From: Haloferula rosea
GTDB lineage: Bacteria; Verrucomicrobiota; Verrucomicrobiia; Verrucomicrobiales; Akkermansiaceae
Assembly (NCBI RefSeq): GCF_016595525.1
Contig: NZ_JAENII010000017.1
Location: forward strand, 1-64,000
Direction: 5' to 3'
DNA length: 64,000 nucleotides
The notes beneath the pieces were generated by a model, which was not told the origin of the DNA, made no database searches, and saw only the letters and a program-made list of their open reading frames with translations. A program made the position numbers and the translations under genes. Below, piece after piece: positions 19,918 through 29,124 of this stretch (the first letter of the stretch is position 1; each line of letters opens with the position of its first letter).

Positions 19918-22566
19918 ATGTCTGAAGATTCAATCAAGCCAATCAGTGTAGCCGATGAGATGTCGAAGTCCTTCCTGGACTACTCGATGTCGGTGATCAT
20001 TGCGCGTGCGTTGCCCGATGCCCGGGACGGTCTCAAGCCGTCGCAACGACGCATCCTGCTCGCGATGAACGACCTGAGCCTCGGCCCGAACAAGCAACAC
20101 CGGAAATGTGCGAAGATCTGCGGTGATACTTCGGGTAACTACCACCCGCACGGGGAGGCGACGATCTACCCGACGCTCGCGAACATGGCCCAGCCATGGA
20201 CGATGCGTGAAACCCTGATCGATGGTCAGGGCAACTTCGGTTCGGTGGAAGGGGACCCTCCCGCCGCCATGCGTTATACGGAAGCGAGGCTCACCCACAT
20301 GGGGCTCGCCATGATGACCGACATGGACAAGGAGACGGTCGATTTCGTGGCGAACTACGATGAGACCACGACCGAGCCGGTGGTGTTCCCCGCGGCGATC
20401 CCGAATCTCCTGGTCAACGGAGGTACTGGTATCGCCGTAGGTATGGCAACCAACATCCCTGCCCACAACATGGGCGAGGTGATCGACGGTGTCTGTGCCC
20501 GGATCGACAACCCCCAGATCTCCGTGGAGGAGATGAAGACCCACATCAAGGGCCCCGACTTCGCGACGGCCTGTGAGATCCGGGGCTTCAAGGGGATCGA
20601 CAGCTATTTCCGTACGGGGCGGGGGAGTGTGAAGATGCGTGGGGTCATGGAGGTGGAGGAGAATGCCTCGGGCACCTCCACCATCACCATCCGTCAGGTG
20701 CCGCACGGTGTGAACCGCGCGACTCTCCAACAACGCATCGCCGAGTTGGTGCGGGAGAAGGTGCTCACCGAAATTTCCGGGATGCGCGATCTTTCGGATG
20801 AAGAGACCCGGATTGAGATCACGCTGAAACGCGATGCCCGTCCGCAGGTGGTGGTCAACCAACTCTACAAGCTGACCGCTCTTGAGACGTCGTTTGGTGT
20901 CAACATGCTCGCGATCCACGAGCGTCGCCCCAAGCAGATGTCCCTGCTCGATGCGCTCGACGCCTTCATTGAGCACCGCCGGGAGGTGGTGATCCGCCGC
21001 ACTCGTTTCCTCCTCAAGAAGGCCGAGGACCGGGCCGAAAACCTCGAAGCATTCCTCCTCGCACTGGGGCATCTGGACGACTTCATCCGGATCATTCGCG
21101 AGTCGCGCAACCGGGATGAGGCCCGGGAAGGGCTCAAGGCCTACACCTTCTCGACGGCCACCGCCGAGCGTTTGGGGGTGTTGATCCGCAGTCAGCCGAG
21201 CGTTCAGGGCGACCGCTACGTCTTCACCGATCGACAGGTCAACGCGATTCTCGAGCTCCGTCTCTATCAGCTCACCGCGATGGAGCAGGACAAGGTGAAG
21301 GGTGAATACGACGCCGTGATCCTCGATATCAAGGACCTGATGGACATCCTGGCGAAGGAATCACGGGTTCTGGAGATCATCAAAGGCGAGTTGCTCGAGA
21401 TCAAGGAGAAGCATGCGACACCACGCCGCTGTCCGATCCTTCCTGACGAGGGCGAGATCGCCATCGAGGACCTGATTGCGAACGATGGAATGATCGTAAC
21501 CCTCAGTCACCGTGGCTACGTGAAACGCACGGCAGCCAACGAGTACCGGGTGCAGGGCCGCGGAGGCAAGGGTGTCCGTGGAATGGAAACCCGCAATGCT
21601 TCCGAAGAGGAGGACGAGCAGGATTTCGTGGAGCACCTGTTTTCCGTGCATGCGCACGACTACCTGATGTTCTTCACGAATACAGGGCGGGTCTATGTGG
21701 AGCGGGTCTATGGGATCCCTGAAGCATCCCGCGCGGCCAAGGGGCGCAGCATCAAGAACGTGCTGAACCTTCAGCCGGATGAGAAGATTGCAGCGATGCT
21801 TCGCGTGGAACGACGTCTCGATGAGGACGGCAACGAGACGACCTTTGGCGAAGACGCGGGCTATGTCCTGTTCGCGACCCGCAGTGGCAAGGTGAAGAAG
21901 ACTTCGCTGCATGACTTCCGCAACTACCGCAAGGACGGCATCATCGCGATCAAGCTGGAAGAAGGGAATGAACTCATCGGAGTCCGCCTTACCAGTGGGC
22001 AGGACCAGGCGATTCTCGTGACCCGAAAGGGAATGAGTCTCCGCTTTCCGGAGGATCAGGCCCGCTCGATGGGACGTGCCACGGCAGGCGTCACCGGGAT
22101 TCGTCCGGTGGAGGGCGACTACGTCGTCAGCCTCGCGCTGGTCACGGAGGATTCCACCTTGTTGGTGGCTTCGGAGAATGGAATCGGCAAGCGGACACCC
22201 TTCGACGACTACCGTGTGCAAAGCCGGGGAGGTAAGGGGATCATCACGATGAAGGTCGGTGAGAAGACCGGTGACGTGGTGGGTGCCGTGACGGTGGAGG
22301 AGCAGGATGAACTGATGCTGATGACCACCGGTGGGCTCAGCATCCGCATCCGGGTCTCCGAGGTCCGGGAAGCAGGACGGAACACCATGGGAGTCAAGCT
22401 GGTCACCCTGAAGGAGGGTGAGAAGCTTCAGGACATCGCGCGCGTCATTCCCGAAGAGGAGGATGAGGATGCAGAGCCATCGCAGGAAGAAGCGATGGAC
22501 GGAGGTGCTCAGGAAACCGAGCCAGCTTCCGAGGAAGCGAATCCCGAATCTTCGGACGAGGCCTGA
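19918..22566 (+). CDS. gyrA: DNA gyrase subunit A
   Basis: 882 residues. This is the breakage-reunion subunit. The catalytic tyrosine is Tyr120 in AAMRYTEARL. The C-terminal DNA-wrapping domain has the GyrA box (QGRGGKG), which separates it from ParC, then further blades and an acidic Glu/Asp-rich tail. The quinolone-determining segment reads HPHGEATIYPT (76-86), placing Ala81 and Pro85 where E. coli has Ser83 and Asp87. A GAGG motif stands directly before the start. The last 58 bp overlap the 3' end of the convergent amidase frame. Confidence 0.95.
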   Translation: MSEDSIKPISVADEMSKSFLDYSMSVIIARALPDARDGLKPSQRRILLAMNDLSLGPNKQHRKCAKICGDTSGNYHPHGEATIYPTLANMAQPWTMRETLIDGQGNFGSVEGDPPAAMRYTEARLTHMGLAMMTDMDKETVDFVANYDETTTEPVVFPAAIPNLLVNGGTGIAVGMATNIPAHNMGEVIDGVCARIDNPQISVEEMKTHIKGPDFATACEIRGFKGIDSYFRTGRGSVKMRGVMEVEENASGTSTITIRQVPHGVNRATLQQRIAELVREKVLTEISGMRDLSDEETRIEITLKRDARPQVVVNQLYKLTALETSFGVNMLAIHERRPKQMSLLDALDAFIEHRREVVIRRTRFLLKKAEDRAENLEAFLLALGHLDDFIRIIRESRNRDEAREGLKAYTFSTATAERLGVLIRSQPSVQGDRYVFTDRQVNAILELRLYQLTAMEQDKVKGEYDAVILDIKDLMDILAKESRVLEIIKGELLEIKEKHATPRRCPILPDEGEIAIEDLIANDGMIVTLSHRGYVKRTAANEYRVQGRGGKGVRGMETRNASEEEDEQDFVEHLFSVHAHDYLMFFTNTGRVYVERVYGIPEASRAAKGRSIKNVLNLQPDEKIAAMLRVERRLDEDGNETTFGEDAGYVLFATRSGKVKKTSLHDFRNYRKDGIIAIKLEEGNELIGVRLTSGQDQAILVTRKGMSLRFPEDQARSMGRATAGVTGIRPVEGDYVVSLALVTEDSTLLVASENGIGKRTPFDDYRVQSRGGKGIITMKVGEKTGDVVGAVTVEEQDELMLMTTGGLSIRIRVSEVREAGRNTMGVKLVTLKEGEKLQDIARVIPEEEDEDAEPSQEEAMDGGAQETEPASEEANPESSDEA

Positions 22567-23690
22567 TAGCTCGATTCAACAGCCGCCGTGTCCGGGTCCG
22601 GGCGCGGCGGTTTTTTGTGCCCTGTCGGAAGGCCCGCCAACGGTCTGGGTGGCTCCCGCATGAAACGGGACCGGGCTACTGTCTGGCGTTGCCCGGCCGG
22701 CCGCCCCACGGCGAAGCGGTATTTCTGGATCGCATAGCCGATCGCCTTGGCCAGGGTCTTCTGATATCCGGGATCGTTGATGAGGCGGGCCTCATACTGG
22801 TGGGTCATGAATCCGCACTCCACGAGGATGGACGGATGTTTGACGCCGGTCAGCACGCTGAAGCGTGCCCGCTTGATGCCGCGATCGAGAGTGTAGGCCT
22901 TACCGGTCTTCTTGTCCTTGAGCATGCTGAGCAGGCTTCCGTGGACGGATGTGGCGAGTGCCACATTGGCCGAGTCCTGCTGGTTTCCGGTCTTGGCTCG
23001 GAAGTCACTGGCCTTGAGACCGCGTCCATAGTGTGAGACCCCCACGGGGGAAAGGGTGAAGGTTTCCAGACCACGTGCCTTCCTCTGGCCTGAGTTGTGG
23101 TGGATGGAAACGAAAATAGCGTTGTCCCGGACCTGGTTGGCGATGTCGACGCGCTGCTGGAGTGACAGGTAGCGGTTGCTGTCCCGGGTCATGATTACCC
23201 GGTATTTGTACTGCTTCTCGAGGATCTCCTTCAGGTAGTTGGAGACCATGAGGTTGTATCCGGCTTCGGTGCCGAGGGAATTGGTCGCTCCCGGGTCCTT
23301 GCCGCCGTGTCCGGGATCGATGATGACGGTATTGAAATTGCCGGCGCTGGAGATGAAGCTGGGGCGCAGCACCGGGTCGACCAGTTTGGTCAGGTCGATT
23401 TTGGAGACCCACGTCTTGCCGCCCGAGGTTTCGACCGGGTAGCTGAAGACGAACTTCACGCCATTCATGAAGCACTCATGGGAGCCGGTGCGCAGCTGCA
23501 GTCTCACCCGCTGGTTCTGCATGACGATCTCCTTGCCGTTCCGATTGAGTTGATCGAAGGCGTAGAAGGACTTGATGGATTCCGCACTGACGTAACCCCG
23601 GCCATGAAGCTGGCGTTCCTCCCAAGCAGCTTGCAGCGCGCCTCCCACGGAGAGGGCGATCACGAGCAGTCGTAGCAAAAAACGGTACAT
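22509..23690 (-). CDS. N-acetylmuramoyl-L-alanine amidase (Amidase_3, AmiC-like)
   Basis: 393 residues. A zinc amidase that cleaves the bond between N-acetylmuramic acid and L-alanine in peptidoglycan, exported by its signal peptide (RFLLRLLVIALSVGGALQAA). Zinc ligands and catalytic residues are visible: His128 in IIDPGHGGKDPGA, Glu142 in GTEAGYN, His197/198 in SIHHNS, and Glu291 in VECGFMTH. Residues ~25-110 form a beta-rich N-terminal domain (possibly AMIN/SH3-like). The Amidase_3 domain spans ~120-345. The C-terminal ~50 residues are Pro/Ser-rich, and their codons run through the gyrA terminator hairpin into the gyrA 3' end. The start at 23690 was chosen for the signal peptide; the frame is open ~20 codons further upstream. 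Confidence 0.88.
   Translation of the reverse strand: MYRFLLRLLVIALSVGGALQAAWEERQLHGRGYVSAESIKSFYAFDQLNRNGKEIVMQNQRVRLQLRTGSHECFMNGVKFVFSYPVETSGGKTWVSKIDLTKLVDPVLRPSFISSAGNFNTVIIDPGHGGKDPGATNSLGTEAGYNLMVSNYLKEILEKQYKYRVIMTRDSNRYLSLQQRVDIANQVRDNAIFVSIHHNSGQRKARGLETFTLSPVGVSHYGRGLKASDFRAKTGNQQDSANVALATSVHGSLLSMLKDKKTGKAYTLDRGIKRARFSVLTGVKHPSILVECGFMTHQYEARLINDPGYQKTLAKAIGYAIQKYRFAVGRPAGQRQTVARSRFMREPPRPLAGLPTGHKKPPRPDPDTAAVESSYQASSEDSGFASSEAGSVS
22583..22616 (+). terminator. Rho-independent terminator of gyrBA
   Basis: A 12-bp stem (22583-22594 with 22599-22610, two G-T pairs) closed by a 4-base loop is followed by six T residues, 16 bp after the gyrA stop. On the other strand the same bases are coding sequence of the amidase gene. 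Confidence 0.88.
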
Positions 23691-23848
23691 GGTGATTCGG
23701 GGAGCCGTTCGAAGTGTTTGGGGAATAGCGGGTTTTCGACGCCATGACAAACCCCTTTTGGGCAGTGTCGGCCCCCTTTGGAGTCCAGGTATCCGGGGAG
23801 ATCACGTGAAAATGGTGTGAGACCGGGGTCGCGGCTTGCCCCGCCGGG

Positions 23849-24976
23849 ATGGTTATCGATGATGAATGCGTGGAAGCGGTGATCAAACATGACCTGCCCG
23901 ATCGCTTTGGCTCGATGCTGGTCAAGGAGATGCGTCAGAACATGCGGCGTGGTAGCTTTGTGATACCGTTTCTTTCCGTGCATGCGCTCGCGGTGGCGGC
24001 GGTGGTGATGGAATTCCAGACCGGGGCCCAAGAGCGGTATTCGGATTGGGTCGGCATGCTGAATCTGAATGTGCTGATCAATTCCGGGCCTCTCTGGATC
24101 GTCATTGCGCTGATTGCTGCAGTGATCATGCCTCTGGGTGGTCTGGTCCTGATGGGGCAGGAACTGGAGGAGGGGAACCACGAGCTCTTGCTTCTCACCA
24201 AGCTGAGCCGCTGGAAGGTCGTCAGGGGGAAATTCTTCAGTCTGTGGTCGCTGAGCGTCCTTACCTTGTTCTCCCTGCTGCCCTACGTGATGGTCCGCTA
24301 CCAGATCGGGGGGGTGGAATTGATCCGGGATCTGGCGTGCGCCCTCTCGGTTCTCGGGCTCTCCGCGATCGTCTGTGCCGGCGCGATTGGCGCCTCTTCG
24401 TTCAAGGGACTCGGCGCCCGGATGGGGGCGATGCTGCTGTTCCTCGCCTCGGCGGCGGGGTCCGGCGCGGTGGCGATTGCCGCCTGTGGAGCTCAGACGG
24501 AAGGGGCTGGCATTTTCTGGCACTTGAATGCCTTTGCGACCGTGGCCTGCTTCACGATGATGGGTCTGGGTCTCGCCCGGTCCCGTTTGCGTCTGGTGGT
24601 CCATGCGTATGAGGTGAAGCCGAGTTTCATGGTCGTGGGCCTGTTGTTTTTCGCTCCCTTTGTGGTGGGCATGACCACCGCGATGACCGCTGGGTTCGCC
24701 GGACTCGTCGGACTGATCGGAATGGGTCTGGTTTCAATCTATGCGGACGTGACACCGAAGGCTCCTGCGTGGGTCAAGGCACCCGGTGCGAATACTCCGG
24801 GGGCGCCCCCTGTGCCGACCGATCCAACGGCCGTTCCTTCCACGGCTGCCGTGCCCGGGACTCCTGCGCCGGTGGTGGCGGTGAATCCTCCGCTTCCCTC
24901 TTCGGATCCGGGCGATTTCGCGACGTCCGAGCCCGACAAGGCTCCAAACGGTCTTTCGGATTCCGCTCGTCCGTGA
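23849..24976 (+). CDS. Multi-spanning membrane protein, ABC-2 permease-like
   Basis: 375 residues. A cytoplasmic N-terminus (LPDRFGSMLVKEMRQNMRRGSF) resembles the start of ABC-2-type permease subunits. About six to seven hydrophobic helices follow (for example WIVIALIAAVIMPLGGLVLMG and FMVVGLLFFAPFVVGMTTAM), with the typical ELEEGNHELLLLTKLSRWKVVRGKF loop after helix 2. The C-terminal ~80 residues are Pro/Ala/Thr-rich and probably disordered. No ATPase gene is adjacent, so the substrate and partner are unknown. It is divergent from the amidase gene, with 158 bp between the starts. Confidence 0.65.
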   Translation: MVIDDECVEAVIKHDLPDRFGSMLVKEMRQNMRRGSFVIPFLSVHALAVAAVVMEFQTGAQERYSDWVGMLNLNVLINSGPLWIVIALIAAVIMPLGGLVLMGQELEEGNHELLLLTKLSRWKVVRGKFFSLWSLSVLTLFSLLPYVMVRYQIGGVELIRDLACALSVLGLSAIVCAGAIGASSFKGLGARMGAMLLFLASAAGSGAVAIAACGAQTEGAGIFWHLNAFATVACFTMMGLGLARSRLRLVVHAYEVKPSFMVVGLLFFAPFVVGMTTAMTAGFAGLVGLIGMGLVSIYADVTPKAPAWVKAPGANTPGAPPVPTDPTAVPSTAAVPGTPAPVVAVNPPLPSSDPGDFATSEPDKAPNGLSDSARP

Positions 24977-25014
24977 GCCGGGTTGGTCAGAGAGGGCAGC
25001 CTGATGAGCTTGGC

Positions 25015-25494
25015 TTATGAGCGGTCGGACTTGACGGGTACCTTGCTGTCGGTGCGGGTCTGATGCCCGTTTTGGGCATGCTTGATGAAGGAGGCGAAAT
25101 CCAACTGCTTGAGCGTTTCCGCGGTCGAATCACTCAGGGCCATCAAGGTGTCGTGCATGGGACAGGGCTCACCAACACCACACCATCCGGGGCCGAACGG
25201 GCAGGCGCTCACATCACGGTGTCCCTCGAACTGCTCGACGATGTCGAACACGGTGATCTCAGCCGCGGGGCGGGCAAGTTGGTAACCTCCGCCGGGGCCC
25301 CGGGTGCCATTCACGAAGCCCGCTTGCGAGAGCACGGTGAGCACCTTCGCCACCAACGGCTGCGACAGGTTGCGGCTGTTGGCGATTTGCAGGGAATTGA
25401 GACGGGTTCCATCCGGTTGGATTTCCGCCAAGGCGCTCATGGCAGCCACCGCGCAGGCGCTCATTTTCCCGTATCCGAACATGGGCCTCAGCAT
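25015..25494 (-). CDS. Rrf2-family iron-sulfur transcription regulator (NsrR/IscR-like)
   Basis: 159 residues. An N-terminal winged helix (recognition region NLSQPLVAKVLTVLSQAGFV, wing GPGGGYQLARP) is followed by three cysteines, Cys98, Cys105 and Cys111 (SACPFGPGWCGVGEPCPMHD), arranged as in [2Fe-2S] or [4Fe-4S] Rrf2 sensors. The divergent neighbour is a truncated haemoglobin, and a nirK operon lies just beyond, which favours a nitric-oxide sensor of NsrR type over IscR (no isc or suf genes are nearby). The start at 25494 is the first ATG; one at codon 5 or 11 is possible. The 88-bp divergent interval with the haemoglobin gene is AT-rich and the likely operator site. Confidence 0.85.
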   Translation of the reverse strand: MLRPMFGYGKMSACAVAAMSALAEIQPDGTRLNSLQIANSRNLSQPLVAKVLTVLSQAGFVNGTRGPGGGYQLARPAAEITVFDIVEQFEGHRDVSACPFGPGWCGVGEPCPMHDTLMALSDSTAETLKQLDFASFIKHAQNGHQTRTDSKVPVKSDRS

Positions 25495-25582
25495 CGCCGA
25501 TCCGGCTGCGGCGTCGAGCTAAATCAGGATATAACGAAAGTTTGTTCTGGAATTGTGGGTGCATCGGGGGAACGGTGGCTAG

Positions 25583-26059
25583 GTGAGTGAACGATCGACT
25601 GATGCCAAGCGAACGGATATCCTGGGACGGGATGAGATCGTGGTGCTGGTGGATTCCTTTTATGACCGGGTGAGGGCGGACGATGTCATCGGCCCCATCT
25701 TCAACGAGGTGGTGGAGCTCGATTGGTCCGCGCACTTGCCGAAGATGTATGCATTCTGGCAAACGGTCTTGTTTCGCGATGGTGGTTTCCGAGGTGATCC
25801 CATCGGCAAGCATGCACGCCTGGTGCCCATGACGGACATGGGGCGGGACAAGTTCGATCGTTGGCTCGAGCTCTTCTCGGCGACCGTGGATGACTTGTTC
25901 GAGGGAGAGAACGCGGAGCACATCAAGCGCTGCGCGGCCGACATGGCCAATGTGATCCATTCCAAGATCAACGGTGTGGCTGATCCCAGGGTGGATTCTT
26001 CGAAACTTAACGACGAGCAACGGGCGAGGTACGCCAAGTATCGTGGTTCCCGGTCCTAG
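25583..26059 (+). CDS. Group III truncated haemoglobin
   Basis: 158 residues from a GTG start; no ATG is available upstream in frame near a domain boundary. The globin features of group III are present: FYDRVRADDVIGPIF (helix B region with the Phe-Tyr pair), WSAHLPKMYAFWQTVL, and GKHARLVPM with His77 as the likely haem-binding proximal histidine, then DKFDRWLELF. Such globins bind oxygen and nitric oxide; Campylobacter Ctb is the model. Divergent from an Rrf2 regulator and next to nirK, it probably handles nitric oxide made by the nitrite reductase. The C-terminus (~130-158) is a short polar tail. Confidence 0.87.
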   Translation: MSERSTDAKRTDILGRDEIVVLVDSFYDRVRADDVIGPIFNEVVELDWSAHLPKMYAFWQTVLFRDGGFRGDPIGKHARLVPMTDMGRDKFDRWLELFSATVDDLFEGENAEHIKRCAADMANVIHSKINGVADPRVDSSKLNDEQRARYAKYRGSRS

Positions 26060-26107
26060 CGCGGAAAATGTCCTGTCCTCTTTGCGGTTGGAGGGGCGCT
26101 TGGTACC

Positions 26108-26755
26108 CTACGGCTTGGCGTTGGTGTCGGTTGGGTTGGGAAGAATGCCCCGCAGTGCCTTGATCGTGGCGTTCGGGGCGATCCCGAGTCCTTCCTGGCG
26201 ATGAACGATGCTGCCATCGGCATCGATGAGTGTGATCAGATTGGAGTGGGCGAAGTCCCCATTCTCCAACTTCCGGTAGCGGGCACCGAGGGCGACGGAG
26301 AGTTCGAGCACATCACCGCTGTCACCGCGCAACCCTGACCAGCGGGACTGGTCGACGTGGTACTGCTTGAAGAACTCGCCGAGTTTCTCGGGCGTGTCGT
26401 TGGTCGGGTCGATCGAGACGAAGACGATGGCGACCTGCTTGCGCTCCGACTCGGTGAGTCCACGTTCGATTGCCATGAGATCGGCGACCAGTCGGGGGCA
26501 GGCAAACTGGCAGGAGGCATAGCCGATGGTCAGTAGCACCGGCTGCCCTTTGAGGTTGGCGAGTTTGAGTTCCTTCCCGTGTTGATTGGTCCAGACCGCA
26601 TCGAGGTCGTAGATGGATCCCTCGGCATCGGTGGCGGCTTGCTTCTCCTTGCAGCATGGGGGTTCCTCGTCGGCGGAATAGGTCGTGCCGGGCATGGCCA
26701 GCAGGCCGAGCGTCAGGGCAGCGAGGTAGGGCAGGGGATGGTGGTGGAATTTCAT
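26108..26755 (-). CDS. SCO1/SenC-family copper chaperone/thioredoxin-like protein
   Basis: 215 residues. It has a signal peptide (YLAALTLGLLAMPGTTYSA), then a thioredoxin fold with the family copper site: CQFAC (Cys-x3-Cys) within GYASCQFACPRL and a distal His in FAHSNLI. An extra Cys-Cys pair (PPCCKEK) lies just after the signal peptide. SCO1 proteins insert copper into the CuA site of cytochrome oxidase or serve other periplasmic copper enzymes. Here the start codon overlaps the stop codon of the nirV-like gene (ATGA), so it is translationally coupled into the nirK operon and probably matures the copper nitrite reductase. Last gene of the operon; convergent with the haemoglobin gene. Confidence 0.9.
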   Translation of the reverse strand: MKFHHHPLPYLAALTLGLLAMPGTTYSADEEPPCCKEKQAATDAEGSIYDLDAVWTNQHGKELKLANLKGQPVLLTIGYASCQFACPRLVADLMAIERGLTESERKQVAIVFVSIDPTNDTPEKLGEFFKQYHVDQSRWSGLRGDSGDVLELSVALGARYRKLENGDFAHSNLITLIDADGSIVHRQEGLGIAPNATIKALRGILPNPTDTNAKP

Positions 26756-27528
26756 GGAATCGAGCGGGCTCCTCGGAAGCCCAGGTTATTGACGGTGTAG
26801 TTGCCCTCCAGACTTGAGCGGAAGGCGTAGCGCATGAAGGCGGCGTAGTTGGCGGCATCGGTGGCGCTGACCGCGCCGCCGGCACAGAAAAGTGACCGGT
26901 CGAGAGTGGAGTCGCTTCGAGCGGCGCCGGTGACCATCTGGTTGTTGAAGTCTTCGACCCATTCCCAAACGCAACCGTGGAGACCCTGGATGCCCCGCAG
27001 GTCAGCGGGTAGATCGGACACGGACGGGAGGACGGCAGGAGTGGGCTTGGCATACCACTCGAGAATTTTCTTCAAGAAGGCGGGATCCTTGCTCGCATCG
27101 CCGCGTTCGGCATCTGCAAGGGCCGCGAACTCCCATTCATCTTCACGTGGCAGGCGTTTGCCACAGGCCTTGAGATAGGCTCTTGCGGCGAACCAGGAAA
27201 CCCGGATGACGGGGGCGTTCTCCGGGGCCTTGTCACCCAGGACTTCATCCGCCTCCCAGTGGGAAAGATAGCCATCGTCTGCGAACAGCCGTTTGGCGGA
27301 TGAGCGTTTCCATTCCGGATGCTCGCGGACGAATGCCAGGAACTCGCCGTTGGTGACCGGGCGTCGGTCGAGGAGAAACGGAGCCACGGTCCGCGGTTTG
27401 TCCCGTTCTCCGAACATCGGGACATAAGTGCCTCCCTCGACCTTCGCCATGTCCGCAGGGATATCGTCCGGGGGTCCGGAGACGGCCACGATGGCGGTGG
27501 CGACAAGAACGAGGGAGGTCAGTTTCAT
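26752..27528 (-). CDS. nirV: NirV-like formylglycine-generating-enzyme (SUMF1) family protein
   Basis: 258 residues. It has a signal peptide (LTSLVLVATAIVAVSG), then the SUMF1 fold: KVEGGTYVPMFG, LLDRRPVTNGEFLAFVREHP, VIRVSWFAARAYLKACGKRLPREDEWEFAA, GLHGCVWEWVEDF and a C-terminal YTVNNLGFRGARS. SUMF1-like genes next to copper nitrite reductase are known as nirV; their role is unsettled. The copper cysteine pair of true sulfatase-modifying enzymes is only partly matched (a Cys is present in SLFCAGGA). The gene starts 14 bp after nirK and its stop overlaps the SCO1 start. An upstream continuation of the frame lacks a signal peptide and was not used. Confidence 0.85.
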   Translation of the reverse strand: MKLTSLVLVATAIVAVSGPPDDIPADMAKVEGGTYVPMFGERDKPRTVAPFLLDRRPVTNGEFLAFVREHPEWKRSSAKRLFADDGYLSHWEADEVLGDKAPENAPVIRVSWFAARAYLKACGKRLPREDEWEFAALADAERGDASKDPAFLKKILEWYAKPTPAVLPSVSDLPADLRGIQGLHGCVWEWVEDFNNQMVTGAARSDSTLDRSLFCAGGAVSATDAANYAAFMRYAFRSSLEGNYTVNNLGFRGARSIP

Positions 27529-27542
27529 CGGCTCTTGAGGTG

Positions 27543-28955
27543 TTATTTGGCGGCGCGGACCTTGGCGACTTGCTCTGGCTTGATTTCGTGGCCGTCGTTG
27601 TCCCATTGGGCGTAGACGTAGGTCAGCACGTTGGCGACGTCTTCATCGGACAAGTCGAGCTTCGGCATGATGCTGTTGTACTTCGCTCCATTGACGGTCA
27701 CCTCGCCTTGCAGTCCGTCGATCACCGTGGTGATGGCACGGTCGACATCCGCATTCAGGTAGTCGGACTTGGCAAGGGGAGGGAAGGCGGCAGGCACGCC
27801 CACACCGGTCGGCATGTGGCACGCCGCGCAGTTGCGGTCGTAGACGAGTTGTCCTGCCTTGATTCGCTCTTCCTTGTTGGTCGCTACGGGTGCCGCCCTG
27901 CTGTCGCTGGGCATGCTCTGGATGGCACCACCTTCAGGCAGATAGACCTCGTCCTTCTTCTGTCCGGAGAACACCAGCAGGTCAGGATCTCCATCCACAT
28001 TCAGGATGCCCAAGGCTCCCTTGTTGAAGGCGCGGAAGATCGAGTGGTCCACAAGGATGAAGTCGCCGCCGGTATCCAGTGTGAACTCGCAGATGGCCGA
28101 TCCGCCGGCAGGAACGAGGGTCGTCTGAACGTTTTCCTGGGTTTTCGATCCTCCCTCGTAGTAGACCTTGTCAAAGATCTCCCCGATCACGTGGAAGGAC
28201 GAGACGAGGTTCGGACCGCCGTTGCCGACGAAGAGTCGCACGGAATCTCCGACCGACGCCTTGAGGGCCTTCTCGCCCGTCATGGATCCCACGCTGCCGT
28301 TGAAAACGACATAGTCCGCGTTCTCCTCGATGGCTTTCTCCATACTGAAACCCTGAAGTCCGGGTTCGCCGTACTTGCCTGTGGTGTAGAAGTCACCCTG
28401 CACGACATAGAATTCGCGATCGACGGGAGGGAGGCCTTCCTCCGGTTCCACGAGGATCAGGCCATACATGCCGTTGGCGATGTGCATGCCGACCGGAGCG
28501 GTGGCGCAGTGATAGATGTAGAGTCCCGCGTTCAGTGCCTTGAAGGAAAAGTTCGTCTGGTGGCCGGGAGCGGTGAAGGTTGCCTTCGCGCCTCCTCCGG
28601 GTCCGGTGACGGCGTGGAGGTCGATGTTGTGAGGCATCTTGCTCGACGGATGGTTCTTCAAGGTGAAGTCCACGAGGTCACCTTGGCGCACGCGGATGAA
28701 TTTGCCCGGCACGCTCCCCCCGAAGGTCCAGAAGGTGTAGTCAACGCCGTCGGCCATGCGTTTGACCACCTCGGTGACTTCAAGCTCCACGGTGACGTGC
28801 GCCGGGTGCTTGCGGGTGATGGGAGGCGGGACGTTGGGAGCGTCGGTGAGGACAGCGACTTCCTTGGCGCTTGGCACCTCATCGGTGCCTTGGGCCAAGG
28901 CCATCGGCGACGCGCAGATCGTGGCGTAAAGCAGCGGGCGTATGGGTAGATTCAT
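27543..28955 (-). CDS. nirK: Copper-containing nitrite reductase with C-terminal cytochrome c domain
   Basis: 470 residues. It reduces nitrite to nitric oxide in the periplasm (signal peptide [14 protein letters not shown]). Two cupredoxin domains carry all copper ligands: type 1 His109, Cys150, His158, Met163; type 2 His114, His149, His304; plus catalytic Asp112 and His255. The type 1 loop is short ([15 protein letters not shown]), as in the divergent second class of NirK. Residues ~365-470 form a fused cytochrome c with a haem motif CAACH (376-380) and a likely axial Met in SIMPKL; this tail probably delivers electrons directly to the type 1 copper. First gene of nirK-nirV-SCO1. The start at 28955 was chosen for the signal peptide. 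Confidence 0.95.
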   Translation of the reverse strand: MNLPIRPLLYATICASPMALAQGTDEVPSAKEVAVLTDAPNVPPPITRKHPAHVTVELEVTEVVKRMADGVDYTFWTFGGSVPGKFIRVRQGDLVDFTLKNHPSSKMPHNIDLHAVTGPGGGAKATFTAPGHQTNFSFKALNAGLYIYHCATAPVGMHIANGMYGLILVEPEEGLPPVDREFYVVQGDFYTTGKYGEPGLQGFSMEKAIEENADYVVFNGSVGSMTGEKALKASVGDSVRLFVGNGGPNLVSSFHVIGEIFDKVYYEGGSKTQENVQTTLVPAGGSAICEFTLDTGGDFILVDHSIFRAFNKGALGILNVDGDPDLLVFSGQKKDEVYLPEGGAIQSMPSDSRAAPVATNKEERIKAGQLVYDRNCAACHMPTGVGVPAAFPPLAKSDYLNADVDRAITTVIDGLQGEVTVNGAKYNSIMPKLDLSDEDVANVLTYVYAQWDNDGHEIKPEQVAKVRAAK

Positions 28956-29124
28956 CACAATTGGCGGTTGGTTTTCTGATTGGCTCTTAGCCTGCCTCAT
29001 GGATAGCCCGATCAATCATCCAAAACAAGAATAAAAGACCGAGAACTCTGGAATTAGGAACGAGGAACGGAGAGATTCGATTCTGTGGCTGGTCGGGCCG
29101 GGGTTTCTTGGCTATTGGTGGGGG

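Noticed and set aside
27540-28949. 469-codon plus-strand frame opposite nirK
   Set aside because: Shadow frame rich in Val/Gly/Asp, as expected opposite a GC-rich gene. nirK has all ligands on the minus strand.
28956-29124. FNR/NNR-type box upstream of nirK
   Set aside because: No TTGAT-N4-ATCAA-like site was found; only isolated half matches (GATCAA) that occur by chance.
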